A stretch of DNA of 48,334 bases from Desulfuromusa sp. (GCA_016744595.1 JADGEB010000024.1:1-48334), one strand, 5' to 3'. Counted from the stretch's first letter, positions 32,879 to 42,450 are shown. Numbers and translations: made by a program. The notes: generated from the letters alone by a model not told the origin.

Positions 32879-34746
32879 TTTGTTCCTCCATTTTCAGATT
32901 GTGGCTGGGCTTCCCGGCCGTTGCCACTGTGCAGATAAAGATGTTCGATTTTATCTTTGTAGGTTGTATAGATCTCTTTGCGTTTCAGCTTCATTGTCGG
33001 CGTCAGCTCCCCCCCCTCTGCAGAAAATTCGCGCGGAAGCAGGATGAATTTCTTAATCGTCTCATAAGCGGGAAGATTTTCATTAAATTGGGCAATCCTG
33101 TCAGCATACAGTTGCTGTACTAGGTCATTAGCAACCAGATCATCAACTCCAAGATAATCGATATGTTTTTCATGGCTGAATTCAATCAACCGCTCAAAGT
33201 TTGGTGTCAGGATTGCGATCAAATAAGGTTTCTTGTCGCCATGGACGTAGGCCTGTGAGATATATTTATCCAGCTTGAGGCGATTCTCCATCGGCTGAGG
33301 AGCAATATTTTTTCCCCCTGCGGTGACGATGATTTCTTTCTTTCGATCAACAATATAGATATAACCTTCATCATCAATCTGGGCGATATCCCCTGTTTTG
33401 AACCACCCATCGACAAATGCGTCTGCAGTAGCTTTTTCATTGCGATAGTAACCACGCATGACCATCGCCCCCTTAATCAGCAGTTCCCCGTCATCGGCCA
33501 GTTTAAATTCTGCATCTCCTAGAGGCTTGCCAACAGAACCGAATCGATTTTCATACAAACTATTTAACGCAACAGCCGGACTGGTTTCCGTCAGTCCATA
33601 ACCTTCAAAAACCGGAAGACCAATAATCCACATAAACTCATTGATGGTTTTATCCAGTGGCGCACCACCAGAAATGAAAAATTTAAGGTTTCCACCGAAG
33701 CGATTACGAATTTTTCGGAAAACCAGCCTGTCATAAATCCGATACTTCAAGCCAAGCAGCCCGGTTGCCTCCCGCTTTATGTACTTCTGGTAGATATACT
33801 GGCGACCTGTTTCGATTGCCTGATGAAACATCTGCCGCTTAAGAGGACTCAGCAAGTGGGTATTTTCATAGATGCGTGAATAGATTTTTTCGAACAGACG
33901 CGGCACACTGATCATCGCTGTCGGCTTAACTTCAACAATATTCTCGACAACCTTATTAACATTTTCTGCAAAAGCGATATGTCCACCATACATCAAAACA
34001 GCGTGGTACCCAGCCGAACGTTCTAATACATGACTCAAAGGGAGATAGCTTAAAAAAGTCCCTTTCATAGCGATTTCACCTGCTCGCTGCACGCCATCCC
34101 AAGCATTGATCACCATATTGTGCTGAGTCAGCATGACTCCCTTAGGCTGACCAGTTGTCCCTGAAGTGTAAATAATCGTAATCAGATTATCTGGGGTAAT
34201 CGTAGCAATTTGCTTCTCGATTTCCTCTTTCTCGTCAGCTGTAATGGGATGCGATATTTCAGAAAGTTGATAGAGGGTATAAACCGGCAGATGTCGCTCG
34301 CCAAGAAAACGTTCAAAAGAGACAACCAGTTCTACTTGAGGGATTTGGTCTCGGACCGCCAGTAACTTTTCATATTGGAGCCGATCAGATACAAAAACAA
34401 TTTTTGAGTCACTATGGTTGATAACGTAAGCTGCCTGAGCACCAGTATTAGTTGCATAAATTGGAACACTGATTCCTAATGCAGATTGAATTCCCATATC
34501 GGCAATAATCCAACCAGCACGATTTTCAGAAAAGATTGCGACTTTATCACCTGCTTGCATCCCCGCTTTACGCAGCCCACGTGCGGTCATGAGAACCCGA
34601 GCATAGAACTGCTGGTAACTCAGTGTCAGGTAAGCACCACCTTTTTTATAGCTTACGGCAGACAAGTCGGCATATTTTTCCGCATTATTTTGCAACATTT
34701 GCGGAATAGATCGATAGGGAAGGGTCTCTGTGTCAGATTTTTTCAT
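32875..34746 (-). CDS. Long-chain acyl-CoA synthetase (AMP-forming)
   Basis: 623 residues of the ANL superfamily. The phosphate-binding loop is TIIYTSGTTGQPKGVML (~190-206); VFEGYGLTETSPAVALN (~378-394) holds the adenine/Mg motif, and YIYIVDRKKEIIVTAGGKNIAPQPME (long form ~465-490) the hinge and A10-side residues. Length matches the FAA1-type synthetases of anaerobes and eukaryotes rather than E. coli FadD. It activates fatty acids with ATP and CoA at the membrane. In-frame TTG 34752 precedes ATG 34746; AGAGA six bases before the ATG supports it. First gene of the beta-oxidation operon. Confidence 0.93.
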   Translation of the reverse strand: MKKSDTETLPYRSIPQMLQNNAEKYADLSAVSYKKGGAYLTLSYQQFYARVLMTARGLRKAGMQAGDKVAIFSENRAGWIIADMGIQSALGISVPIYATNTGAQAAYVINHSDSKIVFVSDRLQYEKLLAVRDQIPQVELVVSFERFLGERHLPVYTLYQLSEISHPITADEKEEIEKQIATITPDNLITIIYTSGTTGQPKGVMLTQHNMVINAWDGVQRAGEIAMKGTFLSYLPLSHVLERSAGYHAVLMYGGHIAFAENVNKVVENIVEVKPTAMISVPRLFEKIYSRIYENTHLLSPLKRQMFHQAIETGRQYIYQKYIKREATGLLGLKYRIYDRLVFRKIRNRFGGNLKFFISGGAPLDKTINEFMWIIGLPVFEGYGLTETSPAVALNSLYENRFGSVGKPLGDAEFKLADDGELLIKGAMVMRGYYRNEKATADAFVDGWFKTGDIAQIDDEGYIYIVDRKKEIIVTAGGKNIAPQPMENRLKLDKYISQAYVHGDKKPYLIAILTPNFERLIEFSHEKHIDYLGVDDLVANDLVQQLYADRIAQFNENLPAYETIKKFILLPREFSAEGGELTPTMKLKRKEIYTTYKDKIEHLYLHSGNGREAQPQSENGGTK

Positions 34747-34771
34747 TTTCAATCTCTGTCGCAGTTTTTAA

Positions 34772-34791
34772 TTTTACGTTGACGTGGAAAA
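34772..34791 (-). promoter_or_regulatory. LiuR-type palindrome in the leader of the beta-oxidation operon
   Basis: TTTTACGTTGACGTGGAAAA is centred on ACGT-TG-ACGT. It resembles LiuR (MerR-family) operators known from proteobacterial acyl-CoA degradation regulons, TTTACGTnnACGTAAA. It lies between the promoter and the first gene. Confidence 0.55.
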
Positions 34792-34832
34792 ATCAAGTAA
34801 CAATAGATCACAAGTATATATCTTATCTTTCT

Positions 34833-34860
34833 ATTGTACTTACTTTTACGTTCGCGTCAA
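34833..34860 (-). promoter_or_regulatory. Promoter of the beta-oxidation operon with overlapping LiuR-type site
   Basis: Minus strand: TTGACG (34860-34855) as -35, a 16-base spacer, TACAAT (34838-34833) as -10. A second palindrome-like site, TTTTACGTTCGCGTCAA (34844-34860), covers the -35 and spacer. Two sites about 72 bases apart would suit repression, or MerR-type spacer control. Confidence 0.6.
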
Positions 34861-34893
34861 CCAAAAGTAAAACATATTTCTATTTTGTGTTTA

Positions 34894-34928
34894 TTTGACG
34901 TCCCCCCTCAATGAGGGGGGACGTCAAA
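34894..34928 (-). terminator. Terminator after the RND permease gene
   Basis: A perfect inverted repeat: 17-base arms (34894-34910, 34912-34928) around one base, with a CCCCCC/GGGGGG core. It lies 15 bases past the RND stop. The fadD promoter faces away from it on the other side. Confidence 0.85.
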
Positions 34929-34942
34929 AAGAAAGATTACAG

Positions 34943-37279
34943 CTAATCAGTCAAATGTTTTGTATCTGTTTTCGGCAGCAAGAAATAGGCTAGAGCTGGA
35001 AGCAGCAGAATGGCTCCAAGCATATTAACCAGAAACATGAAGGTCAGCAGAATACCCATGTCGGCTTGAAATTTGAGAGGAGAGAAAATCCAGGTTGCAA
35101 CACCGGCAGCAAGGGTCACTCCGGTAAAGACAACACCGTTTCCAGTAATTGCAAGAGTATGCAGATAGGCTTCCTGCAGAGTTTGCCCTCTTCTCAGGTA
35201 ACTGCGTAAACGACTGAAGATATAAATACCGTAATCAACACCAACACCAACCCCCAAGGCAACAACTGGCAGAGTAGAAACCTTCAAACCAATCTGGAGA
35301 ACACTCATCAGCGCATATGCAAGCAGCGAAACCAGACCAAGAGGGAGAATGACACAAAGAACTGCCCTAAGAGAGCGAAATTCATAGAAACAAAGGAGGA
35401 TTATTGCCCCAAAAACATAGAGTAGAATTGGAAACTGTGCGGCAGAAACCTCTTCATTAGTTGCCGCCATGACCCCGACATTGCCGGTTGCCAGTCTGAT
35501 TTTTACACCCTCTCCACTGTGCTGATCCCGGTAACTCTTAACTTCGGAGACGATCTTATTAATGGTTTCAGCTTTGTGGTCTTTAGTGAAAATCATCACC
35601 GGCATAACGCTGCAATCGGAGTTCAGCAAGCCGCTACTGGTTGGAATATAGCCCACTGCCTGAACCATGGTTGATTGGTTTCGGGGTAGAACTCGCCACT
35701 CCAAACTCCCCTCATTCCAACCGGCATTAATCACTTTGGCAATTCCGGGTAAGCCGATGACCGACTGAACCCCATCAACATTATTCATATGCCAGGCAAA
35801 ACGATCAATGGCAGTCATAATATCGTAATCAATACACCCATCTGGTTTGGTTTCAACAATCACCGTAATGAGATCAACGCCGATAGAAAAATGCTCTGTG
35901 ATAACTTTGCTGTCCTGATTGTAGCGTGAATCAGTGCGTAGCTCGGGAACACCTTGATGCATGTCGCCAATTTTGATGTCTGAGCCTTTCCAGAGACCAA
36001 AACCAAGGAGAGCAATCGCAACAACAATAATAACCGTCGCAGATTTTGGTTCTGCAGCTCGCTCAAAGAATTTCCAGACCGGTTTCAAAAATTGTGTTTG
36101 CTCATCAACCCGACGCTTGTAGCGTCGCCCGGTTTTAACGTAGGAGAGGAGGATCGGCAGCAGAATCAGATTCGTCAAGATGATAACAGCAACCCCCAAG
36201 CTGGCCGTCACTGCCATCTCCTGGATAACCCTGATTTCAATTAAGTGAATAGTAATAAAGCCTATGGTGTCACTGGCCAGAGCAATAGATCCAGGGATAA
36301 GAAGTTGTCGGAAACTTGCTCTAGCCGCTTCCATCCGATCAGCACCGGCACGAACCTCAGCCGTATTAGCGGTAATCATCTGCACAGCATGACTGACCCC
36401 AATAGCAAAAATCAGGAAGGGAACCAACAGCCCCATCGGATCAATACCGTATCCAAGAACTGGCAGCAATCCAAGCTGCCAGATAACAGCAATGAGAGAG
36501 CAACTTAGCGGAATCAGAGTGAGAATCCAGGAGCGGGTGTAGAGAAAGACCAATAGGGAGGTAATCACGAAGGCAATAAAGAAAAATAGAATAACCCGTT
36601 TTGCACCATCGGCAATATCACCAATGACTTTGGCAAAACCAATGATATGAACATCGACCTGATCACTTTGATATTTGTCTCGTATCTGTTCTTCAAGCAG
36701 ATGTGAAACCTTGATAAAATCGAGTTTTTCCCCGGTTGCCGGGTCGATCTCTAACAGCTGAGCACTGATCGCTGCGCCGGTAAAATCATTAGCAACAAGA
36801 CGGCCAAGGATCCCCGCTTTGAGAATATTTTTACGAACTTTTTCCAGCCCTTCAGCTGTGACTTCAAAATCGGCGGGAATGACATTACCACCCGCAATCC
36901 CATCCTCGACAACCTCAGTAAAACGAACGTTCGGAGTAAACAACGAACTGACCTGAGCTCGGTCGACTCCGGGAATAAAAAAGACATCAGCGGTTGCATC
37001 TTCCAGAGTTTTAAAAAAATCAGAAGTGAAAATATCGCCTTGTTTTGCCATCAAAGCAATCAGAACCCGGTTGGCACCACCAAATTCTTTACGATGCTCA
37101 ACATAGGTTTGCATATATTCATGCTTGAGGGGCAGTAACTTGCTGAACCCGGCATCTATACGTAAATTGGTGACAGAATAAGCCATAAGCAGGGTTATCA
37201 GAATAAAAAATCCCAAAAAAATACGCCGGTTGTTAAATACGAGTTTTTCAAGTCCCGACTTAAGGGAATTAACTTTCAT
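34943..37279 (-). CDS. RND-superfamily transporter (MMPL/HAE3-like permease)
   Basis: 778 residues, with two repeats of one helix, a large periplasmic domain and a bundle of helices: TM1 near 18-36 (IFLGFFILITLLMAYSV), helices 230-380, TM7 near 410-428, helices 630-770. Charged and glycine motifs GIDPMGLLVPFLIFAIGVSHAVQ and GVGVGVDYGIYIFSRL are typical of RND exporters of the hydrophobe/amphiphile HAE3 and MmpL families. Driven by proton motive force. The start follows AGGAG. Last gene of an envelope cluster with YCF48-like, DUF1329 and DUF1302 proteins; likely moves a lipid or other hydrophobic compound. The substrate is not evident. Confidence 0.88.
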   Translation of the reverse strand: MKVNSLKSGLEKLVFNNRRIFLGFFILITLLMAYSVTNLRIDAGFSKLLPLKHEYMQTYVEHRKEFGGANRVLIALMAKQGDIFTSDFFKTLEDATADVFFIPGVDRAQVSSLFTPNVRFTEVVEDGIAGGNVIPADFEVTAEGLEKVRKNILKAGILGRLVANDFTGAAISAQLLEIDPATGEKLDFIKVSHLLEEQIRDKYQSDQVDVHIIGFAKVIGDIADGAKRVILFFFIAFVITSLLVFLYTRSWILTLIPLSCSLIAVIWQLGLLPVLGYGIDPMGLLVPFLIFAIGVSHAVQMITANTAEVRAGADRMEAARASFRQLLIPGSIALASDTIGFITIHLIEIRVIQEMAVTASLGVAVIILTNLILLPILLSYVKTGRRYKRRVDEQTQFLKPVWKFFERAAEPKSATVIIVVAIALLGFGLWKGSDIKIGDMHQGVPELRTDSRYNQDSKVITEHFSIGVDLITVIVETKPDGCIDYDIMTAIDRFAWHMNNVDGVQSVIGLPGIAKVINAGWNEGSLEWRVLPRNQSTMVQAVGYIPTSSGLLNSDCSVMPVMIFTKDHKAETINKIVSEVKSYRDQHSGEGVKIRLATGNVGVMAATNEEVSAAQFPILLYVFGAIILLCFYEFRSLRAVLCVILPLGLVSLLAYALMSVLQIGLKVSTLPVVALGVGVGVDYGIYIFSRLRSYLRRGQTLQEAYLHTLAITGNGVVFTGVTLAAGVATWIFSPLKFQADMGILLTFMFLVNMLGAILLLPALAYFLLPKTDTKHLTD

Positions 37280-37307
37280 GGTGAGCTCCTGCCTTTACCC
37301 AATTTTA

Positions 37308-38252
37308 TTAACGAATGTCATTTAGAGAAATTTTTGTAGCGCCAAAGTTCCCTACTGCGATGATACTGCCATCAGCGGCTTGCAACAACTTACTAAAACC
37401 TTTGCGATCTGGATCCTGCTGTAAAGTAAAACTGTATCCATTATCCTGACTGATTAAAAGAGCTCCGGCCAATCCGGTAATCACCAAAGTACCATCATCC
37501 AACCGCAATCCACCGGTCAAGCTTGCTTCAATTCCAGTTTCAATTTGAGCCCAGTCTCTGCCGGCATTATCTGAACGAAACAGGTGTCCACGCAGACCAA
37601 ACAACAGCAAACCGTTTTCTTCTACAGGAAAGATTCCAAAAAATGATCCATGATAATCAGGATCCAATAGAGTCCAGTTCTGTCCATCGTCATCAGAACG
37701 GTAGGCAAAGCCAGCTTCGGCCGCTATAAACAACTGATCACCAACAGCGATCATCTGATTCAGGTGAAAATCATCCTCACCGATCCAGCGCCCTTCCCAG
37801 CTATCACCAGCATCAAAAGATTCCAGAAACTGACCATATGCACCGATAGCATAACCATGCTTGGCATCAAGAAAAAAAACATCCAGAAGTGGGCTTTCGG
37901 CATCGATATTTTCGTAAACCTGCTCCCAGGTGTTACCACCATCTTTGGTTCGCAAAATAACCTGATCATGACCAACAACCCAGCCATTTTGTGAATCAAT
38001 AAAATGAACACCCGTTAGAGTTGCACGAGTCGGTACAGACATCTGCTTCCAGCTATCACCATTGTCCACACTGATCAAAACATGTCCGCGTTCACCCACT
38101 GCAATCAGGTTATCCCCAATACGCTGGGCATCAAGTAACAACGAGCGACTCGCCAGAGAGGCAATGACAGAACTTTCACTTCCACTGGCTGAAACTCCAC
38201 TCATAATCAGAAGACAAACAACTATCACAGCGATGCTTTTGTATTTTTTCAT
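37308..38252 (-). CDS. YCF48/BNR-repeat beta-propeller protein, secreted
   Basis: About 314 residues with a signal peptide (IAVIVVCLLIMSGVSASGS, ~6-24). Repeats of the form GxxGxxxxSxDxGxSW occur about six times (GERGHVLISVDNGDSW, ILRTKDGGNTW, FLESFDAGDSW, AYRSDDDGQNW, LFRSDNAGRDW, LLISQDNGYSF), the BNR/Asp-box blades of the photosynthesis-system-II stability-factor (YCF48) family. Such proteins often stand beside RND permeases with DUF1302 and DUF1329 proteins. Probably a periplasmic partner of the permease. In-frame TTG 38258 precedes ATG 38252, which is preferred. Confidence 0.87.
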   Translation of the reverse strand: MKKYKSIAVIVVCLLIMSGVSASGSESSVIASLASRSLLLDAQRIGDNLIAVGERGHVLISVDNGDSWKQMSVPTRATLTGVHFIDSQNGWVVGHDQVILRTKDGGNTWEQVYENIDAESPLLDVFFLDAKHGYAIGAYGQFLESFDAGDSWEGRWIGEDDFHLNQMIAVGDQLFIAAEAGFAYRSDDDGQNWTLLDPDYHGSFFGIFPVEENGLLLFGLRGHLFRSDNAGRDWAQIETGIEASLTGGLRLDDGTLVITGLAGALLISQDNGYSFTLQQDPDRKGFSKLLQAADGSIIAVGNFGATKISLNDIR

Positions 38253-38277
38253 AATCAACCATCTACACCAAAGAAAA

Positions 38278-38301
38278 GGCCGAGCCGTTACCGACTCGGC
38301 C
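38278..38301 (-). terminator. Intrinsic terminator after the DUF1329 gene
   Basis: On the minus strand GGCCGAG and CTCGGCC pair in a hairpin, followed directly by TTTTCTTT, a good U-tract. It lies between DUF1329 and the YCF48-like gene, so the cluster may be attenuated or have two units. Confidence 0.82.
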
Positions 38302-38336
38302 AGTGGTTCTTGCTCTCAAAAAACATGAATTGGCCA

Positions 38337-38377
38337 GTATTCTGGGGACATGTACTCGATACGTGTCCCCAGAATAC
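38337..38377. repeat. REP-like palindrome
   Basis: GTATTCTGGGGACA and TGTCCCCAGAATAC are perfect 14-base arms with a 13-base loop. A second palindrome, around CCCCAATACGGGG within 38426-38453, follows. GGGGACA palindromes of this kind are typical of REP elements mobilised by Y1 (IS200-like) transposases. No gene lies in this 223-base gap. Confidence 0.75.
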
Positions 38378-38475
38378 GGATTACCATCTACTATGTACTG
38401 TGGTTGTTCGCACCGCAAAATCCTTGGGACAGCCCCAATACGGGGACAGTCCCGGTTTTGCTACCGTCTCTTCAA

Positions 38476-39837
38476 TTAACGGCGACCGGCGCGACGTAGT
38501 GCGCCCGGAGAGTAATCTTTATCGGTGCGCTTGACATCAAAGTCGTACATCTCAGATTCGTTATCCAGACCAAGAGCCAAGTAACGCCCAGACTGCAGAT
38601 CATAATGAGTTTCCAACGTTGTCCAGAAGGTCGGAACTTCATAATAGTTGATCGAATGAGCTTCAGAGACACGCCACAGTTGATCACGATTATCATAATT
38701 ATCTGCGACCATAATCTGCCAGGAGTCTTCGTCAATATAGAAAGTCCGCTTCTTGTACAAATGACGTGCTCCTTCACGCAAGGTAGCTTCAATGACCCAG
38801 ACACGATGCAGTTCATAACGCAGATATTCTGGATTCGCATGCAGTGGCGTCAAGATATCTTTGTACTTGAGCTGGTCACTGTGCAGCAGATAGTTGTTGT
38901 AAGGAACATAAACCTCTTTTTTGCCAACCAGTTTCCAGTCGTAACGATCCGGGGCACCATTGTACATATCGAACTGGTCTGAAGTACGAAGGCTGTCAGC
39001 AGCGGTTCCGGGATTGTCGTAAGCGACGTTTGGAGCACGACGAACCCGACGTTGCCCTGGGTTATAAACCCATGCAGCACGCGGCTCTTTGACCTGATTG
39101 AGGGTTTCATGAACCAGCAGCACATTACCAGCCAATCGTGCCGGAGCTTTAACTTCTTGCCGGAACAGCAAGATACGGTTTTTCAGCTTCTCTTCGGTCA
39201 TCCCCTCCTGAGAATAGATCAAGCTGAATTCATCTTCAAACTGAACCAGAGTGTACCCACCACCACGAGTCATCGGTGCCTGAGCAATTTTACGAGCAGC
39301 AATATCACCACGATAGCGAAGCATATGGTTCCAGAGAACTTCAATTCCACTTTCGGGAATGGGGAATGGAATACCGTTGACTGTCCCGGTAACTCCATCA
39401 CCACCATTAATTAGTTCCGCAGTTTGTGAAACTTTTTTGGTCATGTCGTAAATACGTTGTGGAGAAGATGCACTCCGATGAGTCGGATAGATATTCATCT
39501 TGAAGCTATCGTAAGCTTTGAGCATCTCCTGATGACCAACCGTCAACTTATCCTTATACTGCTCCATGTTGGCAGCAGTAATGGTGACTTGAATTTTATC
39601 AGAAGCATAAGGGTCAGGGTGATGCATCCCCTTTTCATAACCAGCTGGAGCAGTAGTGATTCCACCATCCCAAGCTGGAATAGTACCGTCAGAATTACCA
39701 GATTTCTCAGCTCCAACTGGCGTCAGATCGTTGCCCAACCGGGCAGCATCAGCAGCACTGATCGCAGAAAAAGACTGGCTCGCAAAACCCGTGACCAGTA
39801 GTAGGGCAAATGCCCAAGTTAATGCATTTTTCAGCAT
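38476..39837 (-). CDS. DUF1329 outer-membrane-associated protein
   Basis: 453 residues with a signal peptide (LTWAFALLLVTGFASQSFS, ~6-24). The mature start AADAARLGNDLTPVGAEKSGNSDGTIPAWDGG (long form ~28-59) is characteristic of DUF1329, a family with a LolA/LolB-like (lipoprotein-sorting) fold. RAAWVYNPGQRRVRRAPN and AYDNPGT are further signatures. It forms the usual pair with the DUF1302 protein, 21 bases upstream. Likely a periplasmic carrier or outer-membrane partner for a hydrophobic substrate. The start follows GGGAG. Confidence 0.9.
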   Translation of the reverse strand: MLKNALTWAFALLLVTGFASQSFSAISAADAARLGNDLTPVGAEKSGNSDGTIPAWDGGITTAPAGYEKGMHHPDPYASDKIQVTITAANMEQYKDKLTVGHQEMLKAYDSFKMNIYPTHRSASSPQRIYDMTKKVSQTAELINGGDGVTGTVNGIPFPIPESGIEVLWNHMLRYRGDIAARKIAQAPMTRGGGYTLVQFEDEFSLIYSQEGMTEEKLKNRILLFRQEVKAPARLAGNVLLVHETLNQVKEPRAAWVYNPGQRRVRRAPNVAYDNPGTAADSLRTSDQFDMYNGAPDRYDWKLVGKKEVYVPYNNYLLHSDQLKYKDILTPLHANPEYLRYELHRVWVIEATLREGARHLYKKRTFYIDEDSWQIMVADNYDNRDQLWRVSEAHSINYYEVPTFWTTLETHYDLQSGRYLALGLDNESEMYDFDVKRTDKDYSPGALRRAGRR

Positions 39838-39858
39838 AATATTAGCTCCCTATATAAT

Positions 39859-41964
39859 TTAGAATGAATATTTGATATTAAATGCCACGAAATCACGATC
39901 ATTAACCAAGTTGTAACGACCAGCACCGAAAAAGTCTGTGTAACTTAAATCAGCAGTCCACTGGTTCAGATAATTAGCACCAAGACCTAAAGTAACTGCT
40001 TTGCGATCTTCGATAAAGTTACCACCAGGACCAGGGGTTGTTCCTTTGACATCGTGCGCCCAAGCGATACGGGGAGACAAAGTTATGGCACCGATGGCGT
40101 TATTAAAATCAAACTTGGCTACCATGCGATATCCCCAAGAATTAGCATCAGCAAACGCATCTGCCGGCTCATATTCGCCAAAATGAACACCGAACCCCGC
40201 AATAGTTTCATTGCCACTAATGGGTGTCCCTGGACCATCAAAGCGCAATTCATCTTTGCTCGGCATTCCGTGAACATGGGTCAAACCAACCTCACCAACC
40301 AAAACAAACTGATCTGCCCCAAGAGTTGGCCCAAACAACTTAGTTGCCGTCATCTGCACTTGAGTAACATCCAACAACCTGTAACCGGGAATATAAATCG
40401 GATCGCCATTATTTCCAGCGGGATTCATGAACGTTGCGGCAGAGGTATCTATCCCATCATAAGTTGCAAATTGATTAAATGAAAAAGCAGGGCTCAGAGG
40501 ACCCATAGCTGCGAAGAGAAGTTCAATATCATCCGCTTGCAATGGAACATCCAAACGATGGGAAATTTCCCCCTGAAGTGCGACACCCGATTTGGGCAGT
40601 ACTGTATTAAAGCTCATACCAAATAGTTGGATATCCTCAGGATACTCAACCTGATAGCGCGCGGTTTTCGCAAAAGCATCTGTAGCAGATGCTGTAACAG
40701 CAGCCACCACATTCGCATTCAGAGGGTTGCTAGAATTCGTTAAAACATCAGCAATCGCTGTTGGTGGAACAGCAGCAGCTAACCCTAATACTGTTTGTGC
40801 AATAGCTCCAGCTTGATCAACGGTTGCCCCTTGCATAACACCAGCCGTGACCAATTGTGTTAGGTCTGCTGGAGTCCCGGATAAGGATCCCAGATAGGTT
40901 CCAATGATGGCTGGAGCCACAGCCGTTTGAATGCTGCCTGCATCAGCCAATCCTGAACCATCACCCGTCCATGCACTAATAACCGGCAAGCGACTGTGAT
41001 AATTCATATAATAAAAACCGAATTCGGTATCGTTTAAACCAGGAGCGTAAACACGCATAGCAACACCATACTGACCATCATCGTCGGCGTAGACATTAGA
41101 GGCTCTTGGTACCGCATTAAAAGTATCTTCGGCGGGAGTATTGCCATTGTCCGAAAGTTGCCCCCAACCAAGCATGACTTTGTCACCACCTTCACCAACA
41201 AAATCGTTAGTGCTCCAGTAAGAGCCTGGCGGATCAATGACGACTTCTTGCCATTCGTACTGGTAAAAGCCTTCAAAAGTGATATTTTCCGTAGGACTGA
41301 TAGAAGCAGAAACCATACCGACAGGAACTAGACCCTCTTTGAGTTCAGCCCCAGCAACTCGAAGCTTGCTGACTGCAAAGGGGTTGATAACATTAATACC
41401 ATTCTGGATGAAAGTGCTTTCTCCCCAACTTAGAACCTGAGAACCAACCCTGATTTGTCCTGGCATTGTACCTAGATCAAAATCCATAGTCACATAGGCA
41501 TCGAGAAGCTCAGCATCTTTGCCGACTAAATCTTTGGCTTCATCTCTCAATTCTGTCCTGGCACGGTCACCATCGTTATTCTCAAAATCATAGAAAGCTG
41601 TACCACGAACAAAAAGACCAAAATTCTTATATTGAAGGGCTAATTCACTGGTGACTTTTGCGGTGTTATTGATCAGGTCACCTTTGTCGTAATTAAGGTT
41701 GCCATCATCGTAATTTTGCGAACGGGCAAAACCTTCTCCGTTGGCAGTATCGTCATTACCAAAAATGGCATTATCTGGATCTTCCATCCGCCATGCAAGA
41801 CCATAGGAAAGGGTGGAGTCAAAACTACCGGTCAAGTCCCCCGATCCAAACTGAAAGGCAAGGGCAGGAGCAGTAAAGGTGGCAACCAATGCTAGAGCCA
41901 GCAGGGTCAGACAAGTGCCTCGCGCACTAAATCCAGAAATTTTTCTCCTCATTTTGATCTTCAT
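39859..41964 (-). CDS. DUF1302 outer membrane protein
   Basis: 701 residues. A signal peptide ends APALA (~36). The mature start FQFGSGDLTGSFDSTLSYGLAWRMEDPD (long form ~37-64) is the DUF1302 signature, followed by beta-strand-rich sequence ending DFVAFNIKYSF with a terminal aromatic residue, as in outer membrane barrels. An alanine- and threonine-rich insert (~330-420, PTAIADVLTNSSNPLNANVVAAV) is low-complexity for this family. The start follows AGGAGG. First gene of the envelope cluster; probable outer membrane channel. Confidence 0.9.
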   Translation of the reverse strand: MKIKMRRKISGFSARGTCLTLLALALVATFTAPALAFQFGSGDLTGSFDSTLSYGLAWRMEDPDNAIFGNDDTANGEGFARSQNYDDGNLNYDKGDLINNTAKVTSELALQYKNFGLFVRGTAFYDFENNDGDRARTELRDEAKDLVGKDAELLDAYVTMDFDLGTMPGQIRVGSQVLSWGESTFIQNGINVINPFAVSKLRVAGAELKEGLVPVGMVSASISPTENITFEGFYQYEWQEVVIDPPGSYWSTNDFVGEGGDKVMLGWGQLSDNGNTPAEDTFNAVPRASNVYADDDGQYGVAMRVYAPGLNDTEFGFYYMNYHSRLPVISAWTGDGSGLADAGSIQTAVAPAIIGTYLGSLSGTPADLTQLVTAGVMQGATVDQAGAIAQTVLGLAAAVPPTAIADVLTNSSNPLNANVVAAVTASATDAFAKTARYQVEYPEDIQLFGMSFNTVLPKSGVALQGEISHRLDVPLQADDIELLFAAMGPLSPAFSFNQFATYDGIDTSAATFMNPAGNNGDPIYIPGYRLLDVTQVQMTATKLFGPTLGADQFVLVGEVGLTHVHGMPSKDELRFDGPGTPISGNETIAGFGVHFGEYEPADAFADANSWGYRMVAKFDFNNAIGAITLSPRIAWAHDVKGTTPGPGGNFIEDRKAVTLGLGANYLNQWTADLSYTDFFGAGRYNLVNDRDFVAFNIKYSF

Positions 41965-42450
41965 GTGTCCTCCTTGGAGCGCTTGATTTTATCAACAACA
42001 TCCACAAATAATACAAAAAAACGGCATTCCACATTCAAACAGAATAAAAACGATATTCATTAAACGTGAATAGCCGTTTGAAGAATTGTAGATTCTCCGT
42101 CAATACTAGCTCCGACTTACTTTGTTCGCAAGAATAAAAAGGCGTTTTGCTAGCTCAAAAAAACAATTCTAGCTCTCGTAAACCTTTTAACTCCCTGTTT
42201 CGTAAGAGCGAAGGCCATTTGTAAGGCCACATCACAATCTGTGAATCTATTTATCGTACCTTTACGCAAAGGTCAACACAAATTTAAAACATTGTTATTT
42301 TTTACAAGAACGGTTTATTGCTCTGGGTGTTAACCAACATTTAGTCTCCATCCGGGTTTCAGCTCTAAGCTATCTATGATATATAGGTTCAGCAACTTAA
42401 ACGAATTAATATTCCTTCCACCTGTTTTTTCAAGGGAGTCAGAGATCACC
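41965..42450. other. Intergenic region between divergent DUF1302 and hemL genes
   Basis: 486 bases without a supported gene. It holds an inverted repeat TATTCA-N7-TGAATA (42054-42072), flanked by outer arms AAACGGC (42019-42025) and GCCGTTT (42073-42079), which could be an operator. A GGCC-ATTTGTAA-GGCC hairpin lies near 42210-42227, beside the AGAGCGAAGGCC sequence that resembles part of the repeat at 24193-24320. The in-frame extension of hemL from 42376 lacks a ribosome site. Confidence 0.5.
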
